Made by a program: the position numbers and the translations under genes
Source: an uncultured Bacillota bacterium
Lineage (GTDB): Bacteria; Bacillota; Clostridia; Oscillospirales; Oscillospiraceae
Length of the DNA: 46,257 nt
Assembly (NCBI GenBank): GCA_947073765.1
Contig: CAMTMZ010000018.1
Span: 1 to 46,257 of the forward strand
Direction of reading: 5' to 3'
In this document: positions 29,447 through 39,281 of the stretch, piece by piece
Layout: every line of letters starts with the position of its first letter
How positions within the stretch are numbered: position 1 is the stretch's first letter
Notes under the pieces: model-generated
Told to the model about the DNA's origin: nothing
Database searches by the model: none
What the model saw: only the letters and a program-made list of their open reading frames with translations

Positions 29447-30064
29447 ATGTGCACAAGTATTTTGCCCGATGGTATTCGGGAACGCAGAGAGAAGGGATCT
29501 GGAGTGGAACCAGCGGTAAAGTTTCCCCGCCGCGATGAGGAGAGCATCAATAAAAGTTTATTGACCGGTCTGTATTTTCCACGTATTTTCATGGAGGAGG
29601 CGAGACGGTTTATCCCCCGTGTAAAGCCCAATGAATACTGTATGGTGGCCATAGATATCCTGCACTTCCGGCTGCTGAACAAGTTCCATGGGCGCAGCTC
29701 TGGTGACAAGCTCCTGCGGAAGGTGGCCGACTATCTGGAGGAGACCCGAAAGGAGCACGGAGGAGTAACAGGATATTTTGAGGGAGATAATTTCTGCATC
29801 GTCATGCCTTGGCAGATGGAGCTGATCAGGGGTCTTCGAAACCATATTGAGGAATCTATCCTGAGTCTGGGCGGTACAATAGGGGTGGCTCCAGCCTTGG
29901 GAATCAGCCCGATCGACGATGTGATGCTGCCCCCCGGAAATTTTCTACGACAGGGCTACCCTGGCTTTGACCTACACCAGCGGGCGGGATCATATCGCCT
30001 GCTACGACCCCAATATGGAAGATCTTCTGGAGGAAGAGATGCGCCTTCTTATGGAGGTCATTGA
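29447..30064 (+). pseudogene. Frameshifted N-terminal (degenerate GGDEF) part of a cyclic-di-GMP protein
   Basis: The ATG at 29447 follows GGAAGGAAAA. The frame encodes a GGDEF-like domain whose active site is degenerate (GYFEGDNF in place of GGDEF), so no cyclase activity is expected. After MLPP the frame goes wrong at a run of six C (29930-29935) and ends out of frame at 30064. With five C the protein would read on as EIFYDRATLALTYTSGRDHI, the normal end of a GGDEF domain, and join the EAL part at 29967 onward. One extra base therefore splits a single gene. It may be a true mutation, a phase-variable tract or a sequencing error. Confidence 0.8.
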
Positions 30065-31739
30065 TGCCCTGGACCGGGATGAGTTTACCTTCTTCGCCCA
30101 GCCACAGTGCGATATTTCCACCGGTAAAGTGGTGGGGGCGGAATCTCTGGTGCGCTGGCAGCACAGAGAGATGGGCCTGATTTCTCCCAGCCGGTTTGTC
30201 CCCCTGCTGGAGCGGGCGGGGATGATCCATCTGCTGGACCAGCAGGTGTGGGAAAAGGTGTGCCGCTGGATGCGCAGCTGGATGGATCGGGGCAACCAGC
30301 CTGTCCCGATTTCCATCAACATCTCCCGTATTGATATTATTTCCATGGATGTGCCCGCCTTTTTGTCCAGCCTGCTGGAAAAGTACAATCTGCCCGCCAA
30401 ATACCTCAAGGCAGAGATCACGGAGAGCGCATGCGCGGAGGAGGATGACATCAACGACACCATCGACCGCCTGCAGAAGGCCGGTTTTCTGGTGATGATG
30501 GATGACTTCGGCAGCGGTTACTCCTCCCTGAACATGCTTAAGAGCATCCCGGTGGATGTGCTGAAGATCGATATGCGTTTTCTGGAGATCAAGGAGGAGT
30601 CTGAGGAACAAAAGGGCATTGGTATCCTGGAGTCCATCATCAATATGGCCCGCTTAATGGGTATCCCCGTGATTGTAGAGGGAGTGGAGACCCTCCGGCA
30701 GGAAAACATTCTGCGCAGCATGGGCTGCCACTACACTCAGGGTTTTTACCACTATAAGCCATTGCCCATCGAGCAGTTTGAGCTCCTGCTGTCTGACGAG
30801 GGCCGGCTGGACTTTAACGGCCTGCACTGCAAAAAGGTGGAGCCCTTTCATGTGCGGGAGCTGATTGACGAGACTCTGTTTACCGACGCTACAGTGAACA
30901 GCATCCTGGGGCCCGCGGCGGTTTATGATGTGTACGAGGGAAATATCGAGGTCACCCGGGTGAATGAGCAGTATTTTCACCTGGCTGGGATGAATGTGTT
31001 TGACAATGAGGGTCTGGCGATGAAGCTGTGGGAAAATGTGTGGGACGACGACCGCCCCACGCTTCTCGGTCTCTTTGCCAGCGCCTATGAGCGCCGGCCC
31101 ACTGGCGCGGAAGGCGCGATTCATTATGTAAAGCCAGATGGCAAGGTGCTGTGGGTTCAGGTGCGGATTTTCTTTCTTCGGGAGCAGGAGGAGCACCGGA
31201 TTTACTTTGTTGCTCTTTCGGATATCACCCCGCTTCGGGAGAAGCGGCGGACATTGGCCCTGCGGCCCGTGGCCGATATGGGGACGGAAGAGATGGAGCG
31301 CCTGGAACAGTATTTCGGCAGCCTTCCCTGCGGCTATGGTCTGGTCAGAATTGACCTGGACCGGTCCGGAAAGCCGATGAGCTTCGATATCGTCTATATT
31401 AACCAGGAGATGGAGCGCATGTGCGGCAGTGAACCGCAGACGCTGCGCCATCTGGCGGTGAAGGCCTTTGGCGACGACCAGGAGCAGCTGCTGGATAAGG
31501 CCTATCAGAGCGCTTATGTAGGCGCCGTAATTACCCACTACACGCAAAGCGCCATTACCGGCCACTACCTTCAGCTTACGCTCTATCAATATGGCCATGG
31601 CTACGCGGCCTGTTTGCTGCAGGACATGACCAATATGCAGATTTATGAACGGGCCTCGGCCGCCTGTTGCTGGCCCATTGGACGGGCGGCTGCCTGCCGC
31701 AGTGAGAATGGCAGCTGTTCCATCAAGCCCATGCCCTGA
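29967..31739 (+). CDS. EAL-domain cyclic-di-GMP phosphodiesterase with PAS-like C-terminus (downstream part of a frameshifted gene)
   Basis: The 590-codon frame (TTG at its left end is not a convincing start) carries a complete EAL domain, about residues 35-280. Visible elements are AESLVRW (EAL motif), SINIS, AEITES, MDDFGSGYSSL, LKIDMRF, VEGVET and TQGFYHYKPL. Metal and general-base residues look intact, so it should hydrolyse cyclic di-GMP to pGpG. A linker and PAS-like sensory regions follow (about 300-560). The last 25 residues are odd and Cys-rich; a shifted frame would end sooner, so a second frame error is possible. Normally it would be fused to the degenerate GGDEF part encoded from 29447. 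Confidence 0.85.
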   Translation: MTYTSGRDHIACYDPNMEDLLEEEMRLLMEVIDALDRDEFTFFAQPQCDISTGKVVGAESLVRWQHREMGLISPSRFVPLLERAGMIHLLDQQVWEKVCRWMRSWMDRGNQPVPISINISRIDIISMDVPAFLSSLLEKYNLPAKYLKAEITESACAEEDDINDTIDRLQKAGFLVMMDDFGSGYSSLNMLKSIPVDVLKIDMRFLEIKEESEEQKGIGILESIINMARLMGIPVIVEGVETLRQENILRSMGCHYTQGFYHYKPLPIEQFELLLSDEGRLDFNGLHCKKVEPFHVRELIDETLFTDATVNSILGPAAVYDVYEGNIEVTRVNEQYFHLAGMNVFDNEGLAMKLWENVWDDDRPTLLGLFASAYERRPTGAEGAIHYVKPDGKVLWVQVRIFFLREQEEHRIYFVALSDITPLREKRRTLALRPVADMGTEEMERLEQYFGSLPCGYGLVRIDLDRSGKPMSFDIVYINQEMERMCGSEPQTLRHLAVKAFGDDQEQLLDKAYQSAYVGAVITHYTQSAITGHYLQLTLYQYGHGYAACLLQDMTNMQIYERASAACCWPIGRAAACRSENGSCSIKPMP

Positions 31740-31767
31740 TATGCGGGGCGCCTACTGACAAATGGCC

Positions 31768-31818
31768 GGACCGGCCTTGGCTTTCAAATCTTTTGGAAGG
31801 CTGGGGCCGGTCCTTTTT
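31768..31818 (+). terminator. Terminator of the GGDEF-EAL gene
   Basis: GGACCGGCC (31768-31776) pairs exactly with GGCCGGTCC (31805-31813), followed by TTTTT. The 28-nt loop can form further weak pairs. Confidence 0.82.
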
Positions 31819-31842
31819 GCGGGCATGAGAAGGAAAAAACTC

Positions 31843-31871
31843 TTGCCAAGTTGGACCAAAATTGTTATAAT
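31843..31871 (+). promoter_or_regulatory. Promoter of the M60 peptidase-SLH operon
   Basis: TTGCCA (31843-31848), 17-bp spacer, TATAAT (31866-31871). The peptidase ATG lies 54 bp downstream behind AAAGGAGAG. Confidence 0.85.
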
Positions 31872-31925
31872 TATGTAAACTTTTGCGGGCACAGCTCGGC
31901 CCGCCTCCAAAGGAGAGATGATCCA

Positions 31926-34900
31926 ATGAAGAAGCGGTACAGACGAATTTCAGCCGCCCTGATCACGGCGTCCATAGCCCTGTCTATGCTGATCCCGGTG
32001 CGGGCGGCGGAGAGCCGGCGTTGGGCAGAAGGAAGTGTGAAGGCTACGCTGCGCCTGGATTACAGTCAGGAGCTCTCGCAGCTGCGGGCCCGGGATATCC
32101 AGGCCGAGCTGCTGGAGGGACGCAGCTCTCTGGGTTCTATCAGCCTGACGGAGCCGGACAGCCGGCGGCTGGGCGGATATCCAGCCCAGGTTTCTCTGCG
32201 GGACAAGATGGGAGGAGAGCTTACCGGCAGCGCCCTGCCGGGAGCCCTGGACCTGACGGTGGAGGGACTGCCCCAGGGCAGCTACACCCTGCGCTTCACA
32301 GGGGAGGGCTACACCCCCTGCGACGCCCGTTTTGTTATTGACGGCTACAGCCAGTATGTGGAGGTGGGCACCGGTGACGGCACTTTTGCCCTGGGCGATT
32401 TGGATGGCAGCGGCCGGGTGGACGACCGGGACCGGGAGCTGCTCACCCAGGCACTGGGCAGCACCCGGCGGAGTGACCTGGACAGCTTTGACCTGAACGG
32501 TGACGGGATCATCGATATTGTGGATCTGGCCTATGTCAACCACAACGTACATACTCCGGCAGGCCGGCCCACTGTGCTGGATACCGCCGCCATCGGCCTG
32601 TTGCTGGACAGCCGCCAGGCTGACGCCGAGCTGGCTGCCGCCGGTACGGTGGTATCCGGCGGAACCCTGGAGGACCTGCTGCTGGAAAATGGCCCTACGG
32701 CCATCTTCCAGAGCCGGTATGGAACGGATGAGGTTCAGATTCCCGTTCCCCTGGCTGAGACGGTGGAGGCGGAGCAGATTCAGATTGTCACCCCGGACGG
32801 CGTTTTGGGAAGCGTTCAGGCCGGAACAGTGGAGGTGGAATACAGGGGGGGGACCATTACCCGCGCGTTCCGCAGCGACAGCTATTCCGGGGTCCGGGCT
32901 GTCACCCGTACGCCTGGCAGCAGTGTCATTACCATCCCCCTGGGTCAGCGGGTGGCGGTGAAAAAAGTTACGGTTACCGTCACGAAAACGGCGGCGGGCC
33001 AGTATGCCGCTGTGCAGACCATCCGGTTTTTAAAGGATATCGCGCCTGAAAATCTGGCAGAGCCCAACAGCACAGTGAAGGGCCTGTCCGCCGAGGCGGG
33101 AGACAGCATGGTGAACCTGACCTGGGGCAGACTGTCCAACGTATCCGGCTACCGGGTGGAGTATTGGCCGGAGGGGCGGGAGAGTGCCCGCCGGCGGCTT
33201 CAGGTGGAGGTTCCCCAGGCTCAGATTGCCGGGCTGGACAATTTTGAAACTTATCTCTTCACTGTTACCCCTGTAGACAGCGGCTGGGAGGGGAAACCAT
33301 GCGCTCCGGTGGAGGCTGTGCCACAGCCCGCCAAAGCCCCCAGCGCGCCGGATATGGTGACCGTCACCCCCCGGGACGGCCGGCTGGAGCTGTCCTGGAA
33401 GGGGGCGAAAAACGCCGTCTGGTATGAAGTCTACTACACGGACCGGGACGGCGCTTCCCCCTCCGCCTTCCGGCAGTCCGGGGGGAGAGTAAACGGTACC
33501 ACAGCGGTTATCTCCGGACTGAGCAACGGCGTTACCTACTATGTCTATGTGGTGGCGGGGAACAGCAGCGGGAAGAGCGGCCCATCCCGGATCTCCTCGG
33601 GAACTCCAACAGCCACCGACTACAGCCGGCCGGCTGGAATTCCCACCCAGGGCCTGCTGAGTAGCTCTGCGATTAAAAGCATCGCTCTGGCCGACCCGTC
33701 CAACTATGCAGCCGCAGAATATCCCGGAAACTCTTTTAATATTGGGAATGTGATGGATAACGACTACCGCACCCATTGGACCGCTAAGGATTGGAGCCAC
33801 AACGAACATGTGGAGGTTACCTTCACCCGGCCGGTGGACTTGAGCGCCGCCATCTGGGTGCCGCGGCTGGATGGCGCCTATCCAACCAATCTCAGGGCCT
33901 ACAGCGTTCAGATCTGGTATCAGGGAGAAAACCTAAACACACCCGGCCATCTGCTTACCGGCGGAGTGGACCGGGGCGGCGTGGGCAGCGACTCCGATGT
34001 GCTCACCTGGCCCAATATTCCCAACCGTGCCTCCATCCCAACCTCCCGGTTTGCCATTCTGCCCTTCGGGCCGGTGAAGGATGTGGTAAAGATCAGCGTA
34101 GCTGTGGAGCAGAGGGATTACACCACGGTCAGCCTGTCTGAGCTGATGTTCCTGGAGTATGACCCTGCCCGCAGCCTGCCGGACAATATCGCCGGCCTGT
34201 TTGCTGACGATCTGCGCACCCGGCTGGCTCCCGGGGTGAAGCAGGCCCAGATCGACGCGCTCCGGCAGCGGCTGAACAGCGACGAGGGCAACTACTATCT
34301 GCACACCGCCGCCCTGGCCGATGAGCTGGCCCTGGCCCAGGAGCTGCTGTCCGGCAAGACCGGCGGCAGTGTGGTGCTGCGGGGGGTGCAGTCCCGAAGC
34401 GGCGGCGCCGACAGCAAAAAGTACGGCCAGGGGGGGAGTGACCTGCAGCCCCTGGGCGCGGCGGCAAAGGCGGGCCAGGAGATCACCATCTATGCTGTCG
34501 GCATTCCCGCCGGGGAGAAAGTGACAGTCTATGCCACGCAGTTCAACGCGGAGGTCTCCGCCTGGCAGGCAGAGGTGGGAACACTGGCCAATGGACGCAA
34601 CATTTTCACAGTTCCAAAAATCGGAAGCCAGAACACTGAGCGGGGCGGAAGCCTGTATTATACCTACAGCGGCTCTAGTCCTGGAGCTGTTCAGCTCCAC
34701 GTCCGCCGGGGGGTGGATATCCCTGTACTGGAGTTGTCCGACTGGTATACCTTGAGCGACAGCGCAAGAAAGACCCGGATCGGGGCGTATGTGGACGAAC
34801 TGACCGCCTATGTTGCGGCCCAGGGCATCAACAGCGGCAACGCGCTGGCCAAGAGCCTGAATGTGACGGAGATCGCTACACCCACTGTGCTGCTGTCCCT

Positions 34901-36518
34901 CCCCGCCGCCGCGGTGCTGAACGCCAATGGTCAAAGCAGGGAGAGCAAGATAGAGAACCTGTATCAAAATGTGCTGGCCTGGGAGGATCTGATGCACATC
35001 TGCAAAACCACCCAGGGCATCGACAGAACCTATGAGAAAAATGATATGACCTCCCGACAGAATGTCCGCTGCATGCAGATGTTCACCGGAGCCTTTATGT
35101 ACGCGGCGGGCAGTCACATCGGCATCGGCTACAGCTCCTGCGCCGGGGTGGTCAGCGGCCAGCCGATTGGGAAGCTGGGGACAGGGGCCACGGCCAACCA
35201 GCTTTTTGGCTGGGGCATTGCCCACGAGATCGGCCACAATATGGATAAGCTGGGCCGGGCGGAGATCACAAACAATCTATACTCCCTCATGGTCCAGACC
35301 TATGACGGGAAGCAGAACACATTTTCTTCCCGTCTGGAGCTGGGGAACAAGTACCCCGCCATCTTCACGAAGACAGCCCAGGGTCTGCCCGGCGCGTCAA
35401 ATGATGTTTTCGTCCAGCTGGGGATGTACTGGCAGCTCCATCTGGCCTACGACAGCGGGGAAAAGCCTATGGACTTCTATAACCGCTTTTTCAAGGTGTG
35501 GAAGGCAGGCACTTACACGCAGGGCATGAATGGCCTGAGCTATGACGAAAAAGTGGCCCTTACCGCCGCGGGCACCGCGAATCGGGATCTGAGCGAGTTC
35601 TTTACCCGCTGGGGGATGCAGCTGAGCAAGCCGGTGGCGGACAAATTGGCCGCTTACCCCAAGGAGAGCCGGGCGATCTGGTATCTCAATGACCAGAGCC
35701 GCCGGGAGCGGCTGAAGGGAACCGCCGCCGCCAGCGGCACCATCGCCGCGGAGGCCAAGCGGACGGGGGAGATGACCATCTCTGTAACCATTACACCCAG
35801 TGTCACCGGCAGCATTCAGGGTTATGAAATTTTGCGCAACGGGGAGGCGATCGCCTTTTTGCCCGCCTCCGGCAGCGGGGCCGTCACTTATACCGACACC
35901 ATGGGCTCGGCGGGCAACCGGCTTTACACCTATCAGGTGGTGGCGTACGGCGTCCAGGGCAATAAAATCGGGTCGGCCACAACCCAGGACGTGCAGCTTA
36001 CCGGCCTGTCCGGGGACGAGGTGGCCTTCCACAAGTCCGGTACGCTGGGGATTCTGGCTCAGGACTACCGCTACGGCACCGGGGCGGAGGATGTAATTTC
36101 CAAGGGGACGATAGTGCTCACCGGCTCATATCGGGGGGACCCGAGGTTCCTCACCATGGAGGTAAAGGGCCGGTTTACCCGGGCAAAGGACGCCGCCCTG
36201 GAGGAGACGCTGGTGGAGGAGCGACCCATTGACGGCTATGCCCTCTTCTTCGCCACAGAATCCGGGGCCTCGGCCGGGGATGTGGACGACGGCATCTTTG
36301 TATTTGTCCCCAATCTGGAGCGGGAGGCCCAGCTCCAGGAGGGGGCCGCCAGCCAGTGCGGCGGCGTCAACCTGCTGCCAAGCCAGATTCAGGCGGTGCT
36401 CTACCGGACCGATACCTCCAACAGTGCTGAGAGCAAGCGAAAAACTGCGGAGACCATGTGGATTCATACCCCCGGCGGCGCGGATCTGCCCGCCATTGTA
36501 TTGGAGGGAGGAAAGTAA
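31926..36518 (+). CDS. Secreted M60-family (enhancin/mucinase-like) metallopeptidase with dockerin-like, FN3 and discoidin-like modules
   Basis: The 1530-residue precursor has a signal peptide (about 1-28, cleavage near VRAAES). Residues about 155-210 hold two calcium-loop repeats, DLDGSGRVDDRDRELL and DLNGDGIIDIVDLAY, the pattern of a type I dockerin. Two fibronectin type III domains (about 385-560), a discoidin/F5-8C-like carbohydrate-binding domain (about 590-745) and an M60 catalytic region follow. The zinc motif HEIGH is at 1100-1104. A further FN3-like region and a C-terminal domain end the chain. M60 peptidases cleave mucins and other O-glycoproteins, so a host mucus substrate is likely. 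The stop overlaps the start of the SLH gene. The frame upstream of 31926 precedes or overlaps the transcript start and is rejected. Confidence 0.88.
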   Translation: MKKRYRRISAALITASIALSMLIPVRAAESRRWAEGSVKATLRLDYSQELSQLRARDIQAELLEGRSSLGSISLTEPDSRRLGGYPAQVSLRDKMGGELTGSALPGALDLTVEGLPQGSYTLRFTGEGYTPCDARFVIDGYSQYVEVGTGDGTFALGDLDGSGRVDDRDRELLTQALGSTRRSDLDSFDLNGDGIIDIVDLAYVNHNVHTPAGRPTVLDTAAIGLLLDSRQADAELAAAGTVVSGGTLEDLLLENGPTAIFQSRYGTDEVQIPVPLAETVEAEQIQIVTPDGVLGSVQAGTVEVEYRGGTITRAFRSDSYSGVRAVTRTPGSSVITIPLGQRVAVKKVTVTVTKTAAGQYAAVQTIRFLKDIAPENLAEPNSTVKGLSAEAGDSMVNLTWGRLSNVSGYRVEYWPEGRESARRRLQVEVPQAQIAGLDNFETYLFTVTPVDSGWEGKPCAPVEAVPQPAKAPSAPDMVTVTPRDGRLELSWKGAKNAVWYEVYYTDRDGASPSAFRQSGGRVNGTTAVISGLSNGVTYYVYVVAGNSSGKSGPSRISSGTPTATDYSRPAGIPTQGLLSSSAIKSIALADPSNYAAAEYPGNSFNIGNVMDNDYRTHWTAKDWSHNEHVEVTFTRPVDLSAAIWVPRLDGAYPTNLRAYSVQIWYQGENLNTPGHLLTGGVDRGGVGSDSDVLTWPNIPNRASIPTSRFAILPFGPVKDVVKISVAVEQRDYTTVSLSELMFLEYDPARSLPDNIAGLFADDLRTRLAPGVKQAQIDALRQRLNSDEGNYYLHTAALADELALAQELLSGKTGGSVVLRGVQSRSGGADSKKYGQGGSDLQPLGAAAKAGQEITIYAVGIPAGEKVTVYATQFNAEVSAWQAEVGTLANGRNIFTVPKIGSQNTERGGSLYYTYSGSSPGAVQLHVRRGVDIPVLELSDWYTLSDSARKTRIGAYVDELTAYVAAQGINSGNALAKSLNVTEIATPTVLLSLPAAAVLNANGQSRESKIENLYQNVLAWEDLMHICKTTQGIDRTYEKNDMTSRQNVRCMQMFTGAFMYAAGSHIGIGYSSCAGVVSGQPIGKLGTGATANQLFGWGIAHEIGHNMDKLGRAEITNNLYSLMVQTYDGKQNTFSSRLELGNKYPAIFTKTAQGLPGASNDVFVQLGMYWQLHLAYDSGEKPMDFYNRFFKVWKAGTYTQGMNGLSYDEKVALTAAGTANRDLSEFFTRWGMQLSKPVADKLAAYPKESRAIWYLNDQSRRERLKGTAAASGTIAAEAKRTGEMTISVTITPSVTGSIQGYEILRNGEAIAFLPASGSGAVTYTDTMGSAGNRLYTYQVVAYGVQGNKIGSATTQDVQLTGLSGDEVAFHKSGTLGILAQDYRYGTGAEDVISKGTIVLTGSYRGDPRFLTMEVKGRFTRAKDAALEETLVEERPIDGYALFFATESGASAGDVDDGIFVFVPNLEREAQLQEGAASQCGGVNLLPSQIQAVLYRTDTSNSAESKRKTAETMWIHTPGGADLPAIVLEGGK

Positions 36519-37810
36519 TGAGGCGTCTATCTCAAAGTCTGCTGGCGCTGTTTCTGGTCCTTGCGTGGATTTGTCCCGTGTCGGCCGCCGGCAGCACCGT
36601 TCTTCTGATGCAGGAGAACGGCTCTGCCGGGGAGGTCTGGCTCTCGCTTCAGAACATGGGGAATCAGCAGATCAGCAGTGTTCAGCTGGAGCTGACTCTC
36701 TCAGGAAGCTATCCCCGGGCCAGCTTTGCCATGCCCGGGGCCCCCGCGGACCAATATGGCTTCTGCCGGGTGGAGACCTCACGGAATGAAACCTATCTCA
36801 CCTTCTATGTGGACTCCGTACAGGGTCTGGATCGGAACGGGACGGTGTCCCTGGGCACGCTGTCGCTGGGGAAAGGCTACACAGCCCCTGCTTCCGCCCG
36901 GCTGACAGTGCTGGACCGGGATCTGGAGCCAGGCAGAAGCACAACAATTCCGGTGCGGTCCACCGCCGGAGGCGGCTCGTCCATCCCTGAAGTGCCCGAG
37001 GGGTATTATGCCATCCGAACGGCCAGTACCGGCCGGGGAACGGTGATAGTGTCCCGGAGCAGCGCGGAGCGGGGGGAGACGGTCACGGTTACCGTTCGCC
37101 CGGACAGCGGCTATGAGCTTTTGGAGCTCACCGCCTCCACCGGCAGCCGCCGGCTCCAGCTTACCGGCGCCGGGGGCGGCAGCTTTACCTTTGTCATGCC
37201 TGCGGAGGATGTTGAGGTACGGGGTGTTTTTTCCGCCGCTGCCCAGTCAAAGCCCTTCCCCTTTACCGATGTGCCCGGGGGAATCTGGTTCCGGGAGGCG
37301 GTGGAGTACGCCTATGAAAAGGGACTGATGTCCGGCGTTACAGATACCTCCTTCAGCCCGGATCTGCCCACCAGCCGGGGGATGATTGTAACGATCCTCT
37401 ACCGGCTTGCCGGCTCACCGGCGGCGGGGACCTCAGGATTTACTGATGTGGCGGCCGGACAGTATTATGCCAAGGCGGTGGCCTGGGCCTCTGCCAACGG
37501 AGTGGTAAACGGCTACGGCGACGGCCGTTTCGGCCCGGATAACCCCATTACTCGGGAGCAGATGGCGGTGATCCTCCGGGGTTATGCCCAGCTCCAGGGC
37601 AGAGATGTGACGGCCAGGGCCGATCTGTCCGGCTATCGGGACGCGGGACAGATCAGCGCCTACGCCCGGGACGCGGTGGCCTGGGCCAGCGCCCGGGGCC
37701 TGATCAACGGCACGACCACCACCACGCTGACCCCCGGCGGCACCGCGACCAGGGCCCAGGCGGCGGTAATTCTCAAGGGCTTCTGCGAGAATGTGCTGTA
37801 CCTGAGCTGA
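36518..37810 (+). CDS. SLH-anchored surface protein with cohesin-like N-terminal domain
   Basis: The 430-residue precursor has a signal peptide (about 1-23, ending VSAAG). The next domain (about 24-145) is beta-rich and resembles a cohesin (VWLSLQNM ... SSVQLELTLSG ... GTVSLGTLSLG). A bacterial repeat of the InlB B-repeat style follows (about 160-242). Three SLH domains (about 246-428), including FTDVPGGIWFREAV and NGYGDGRFGPDNPITREQM, bind the cell-wall polymer. The start overlaps the peptidase stop by one base (TAATG), so both are made together. It may display the peptidase through a cohesin-dockerin contact. SLH is certain; the cohesin call is moderate. Confidence 0.87.
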   Translation: MRRLSQSLLALFLVLAWICPVSAAGSTVLLMQENGSAGEVWLSLQNMGNQQISSVQLELTLSGSYPRASFAMPGAPADQYGFCRVETSRNETYLTFYVDSVQGLDRNGTVSLGTLSLGKGYTAPASARLTVLDRDLEPGRSTTIPVRSTAGGGSSIPEVPEGYYAIRTASTGRGTVIVSRSSAERGETVTVTVRPDSGYELLELTASTGSRRLQLTGAGGGSFTFVMPAEDVEVRGVFSAAAQSKPFPFTDVPGGIWFREAVEYAYEKGLMSGVTDTSFSPDLPTSRGMIVTILYRLAGSPAAGTSGFTDVAAGQYYAKAVAWASANGVVNGYGDGRFGPDNPITREQMAVILRGYAQLQGRDVTARADLSGYRDAGQISAYARDAVAWASARGLINGTTTTTLTPGGTATRAQAAVILKGFCENVLYLS

Positions 37811-37833
37811 GAGAGACCGCAGTCAGAAAGGAT

Positions 37834-37863
37834 AAACCCCTGAAGCGTTGCTTCAGGGGTTTT
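37834..37863. terminator. Bidirectional terminator between SLH gene and MATE gene
   Basis: Perfect 13-bp stem (37834-37846 with 37850-37862), GTT loop, flanked by A and T runs. The TGA stop of the convergent MATE gene (37855-37853) lies inside the right arm. Confidence 0.9.
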
Positions 37864-39265
37864 GACTATGTTTTCTAGTCTCCGGCATAGAGGTGGGATC
37901 GTCTACCACCCGCTTGCCCGCCAGATCCACGTGGTTGTAGTAGATCAGCGTTAAAATGCTGCACACCAGCCACCCGGCGGGGTAGCCCATCGCGATGGGG
38001 AGAATGGTGTTGGAGATATAATTGGCCACAATATAGAGGTATATCTGACGAAAGACGACAAAGGAGACCAGCATGATGTAGGTGGGAGGCTGGCTGATGC
38101 CTGCCCCCCGGAGGGAACCGGAATAGATCTGATTGACGCAGATCAGCACGTAACAGGGGCACATGTTGCGCAGAAAGAGGGTGCCATAGTCCACTACTTC
38201 CGGCTTGTCATTGAAGAAGGCGACCAGCTGGGGAGCAAATAGAATGGCCGCGGCGGAGATCACTACCGTAATGCCCACTGACAGGAAAAATGCGTCCCGA
38301 GTACCTTTTTTGGCGCGCTCCACCTGGCTGATGCCCAGGTTCTGGCCCACAAAGGTGGTGGCGGCCAGACCCAGGGACTGAACCGGAAGGATAATAAACT
38401 GGTCCAGCTTGCTGTAGGTGGTCCAGCCGGACATACAGTCCAAGCCGAAAAAATTGATGTAGGACTGGACGAAGACATTGGAAAAAGAGGTGATGGCCAT
38501 TTGAAGGGCGGAGGGGATGCCGATGCGGATGATCTGCCGCAGAATATGCCGGTCTATCCGCAGGTCCTTCCACCGCAGGCGGATGCAGTCATCACTGCGG
38601 GCCAGCACACCCAGCACCAGCGCCGCCGACACTCCTTGAGATAGAATCGTGGCGTAGGCCACCCCCTCCACCTTCATTCCAAAGCCCACAACAAAGAGAA
38701 AGTCCAGCGCGATGTTCAGAAGAGCGGATACCACCAGGAAATAGAAGGGCCGTTTGGAGTCCCCCACCGCCCGGAGAATGCCGGAGCCCATGTTATACAG
38801 CAGCAGGCCCATGGCCCCGGCGAAGTAGATAGTCAGGTAGACAGTGGCCTCGGGAATGGCCTGGGGATCGGTTTTCATCAGCCGAAGCATCAAAGGGATA
38901 ATGAGGATGCCGGCCACAGACAGAACCACCCCCAGAACCAGGGTCATAACAATGGAGGTGTGGACGGTTTTTTGCACCTGATCGTATTTCTTGGCCCCGT
39001 AATACTGGGAGATGACCACTCCGGCGCCGCTGGCCAGACCCATAAAAAAGCCGATGAGCATGATGATGATAGGGGTTACGGTGCCCACGGCGGAGTAGGC
39101 CTCATTGCTGACGAACTTTCCTACCACCCATAGATCCACAGTGTTGTAGAGCTGCTGGAACAGATTGCCCAGCAGCAGCGGGATGGCGAAGCGGACCAGA
39201 TGGCCGGCCACGTTGCCCTGGGTCATGTCCACCGAGCGGCTGGCGCCCTTTGCCAGTGCGGACAA
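37853..39265 (-). CDS. MATE-family multidrug/toxic compound efflux transporter
   Basis: This 470-residue integral membrane protein has about twelve hydrophobic segments arranged as two homologous halves, typical of MATE Na+ or H+ antiporters. GNVAGHLVRFAIPLLLGNLF at the N-terminus and LGLAATTFVGQNLG in the second half are family-like. Substrate unknown. It is 16 bp behind cinA in the same operon. Its last codons form part of the bidirectional terminator. Confidence 0.93.
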   Translation of the reverse strand: MSALAKGASRSVDMTQGNVAGHLVRFAIPLLLGNLFQQLYNTVDLWVVGKFVSNEAYSAVGTVTPIIIMLIGFFMGLASGAGVVISQYYGAKKYDQVQKTVHTSIVMTLVLGVVLSVAGILIIPLMLRLMKTDPQAIPEATVYLTIYFAGAMGLLLYNMGSGILRAVGDSKRPFYFLVVSALLNIALDFLFVVGFGMKVEGVAYATILSQGVSAALVLGVLARSDDCIRLRWKDLRIDRHILRQIIRIGIPSALQMAITSFSNVFVQSYINFFGLDCMSGWTTYSKLDQFIILPVQSLGLAATTFVGQNLGISQVERAKKGTRDAFFLSVGITVVISAAAILFAPQLVAFFNDKPEVVDYGTLFLRNMCPCYVLICVNQIYSGSLRGAGISQPPTYIMLVSFVVFRQIYLYIVANYISNTILPIAMGYPAGWLVCSILTLIYYNHVDLAGKRVVDDPTSMPETRKHSQNP

Positions 39266-39281
39266 GTTGATCTACCTCCTA

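Noticed and set aside
33933-35237. 434-codon frame antisense to the M60 peptidase
   Set aside because: It has no domain or ribosome site and lies entirely within a gene with clear modules on the plus strand.
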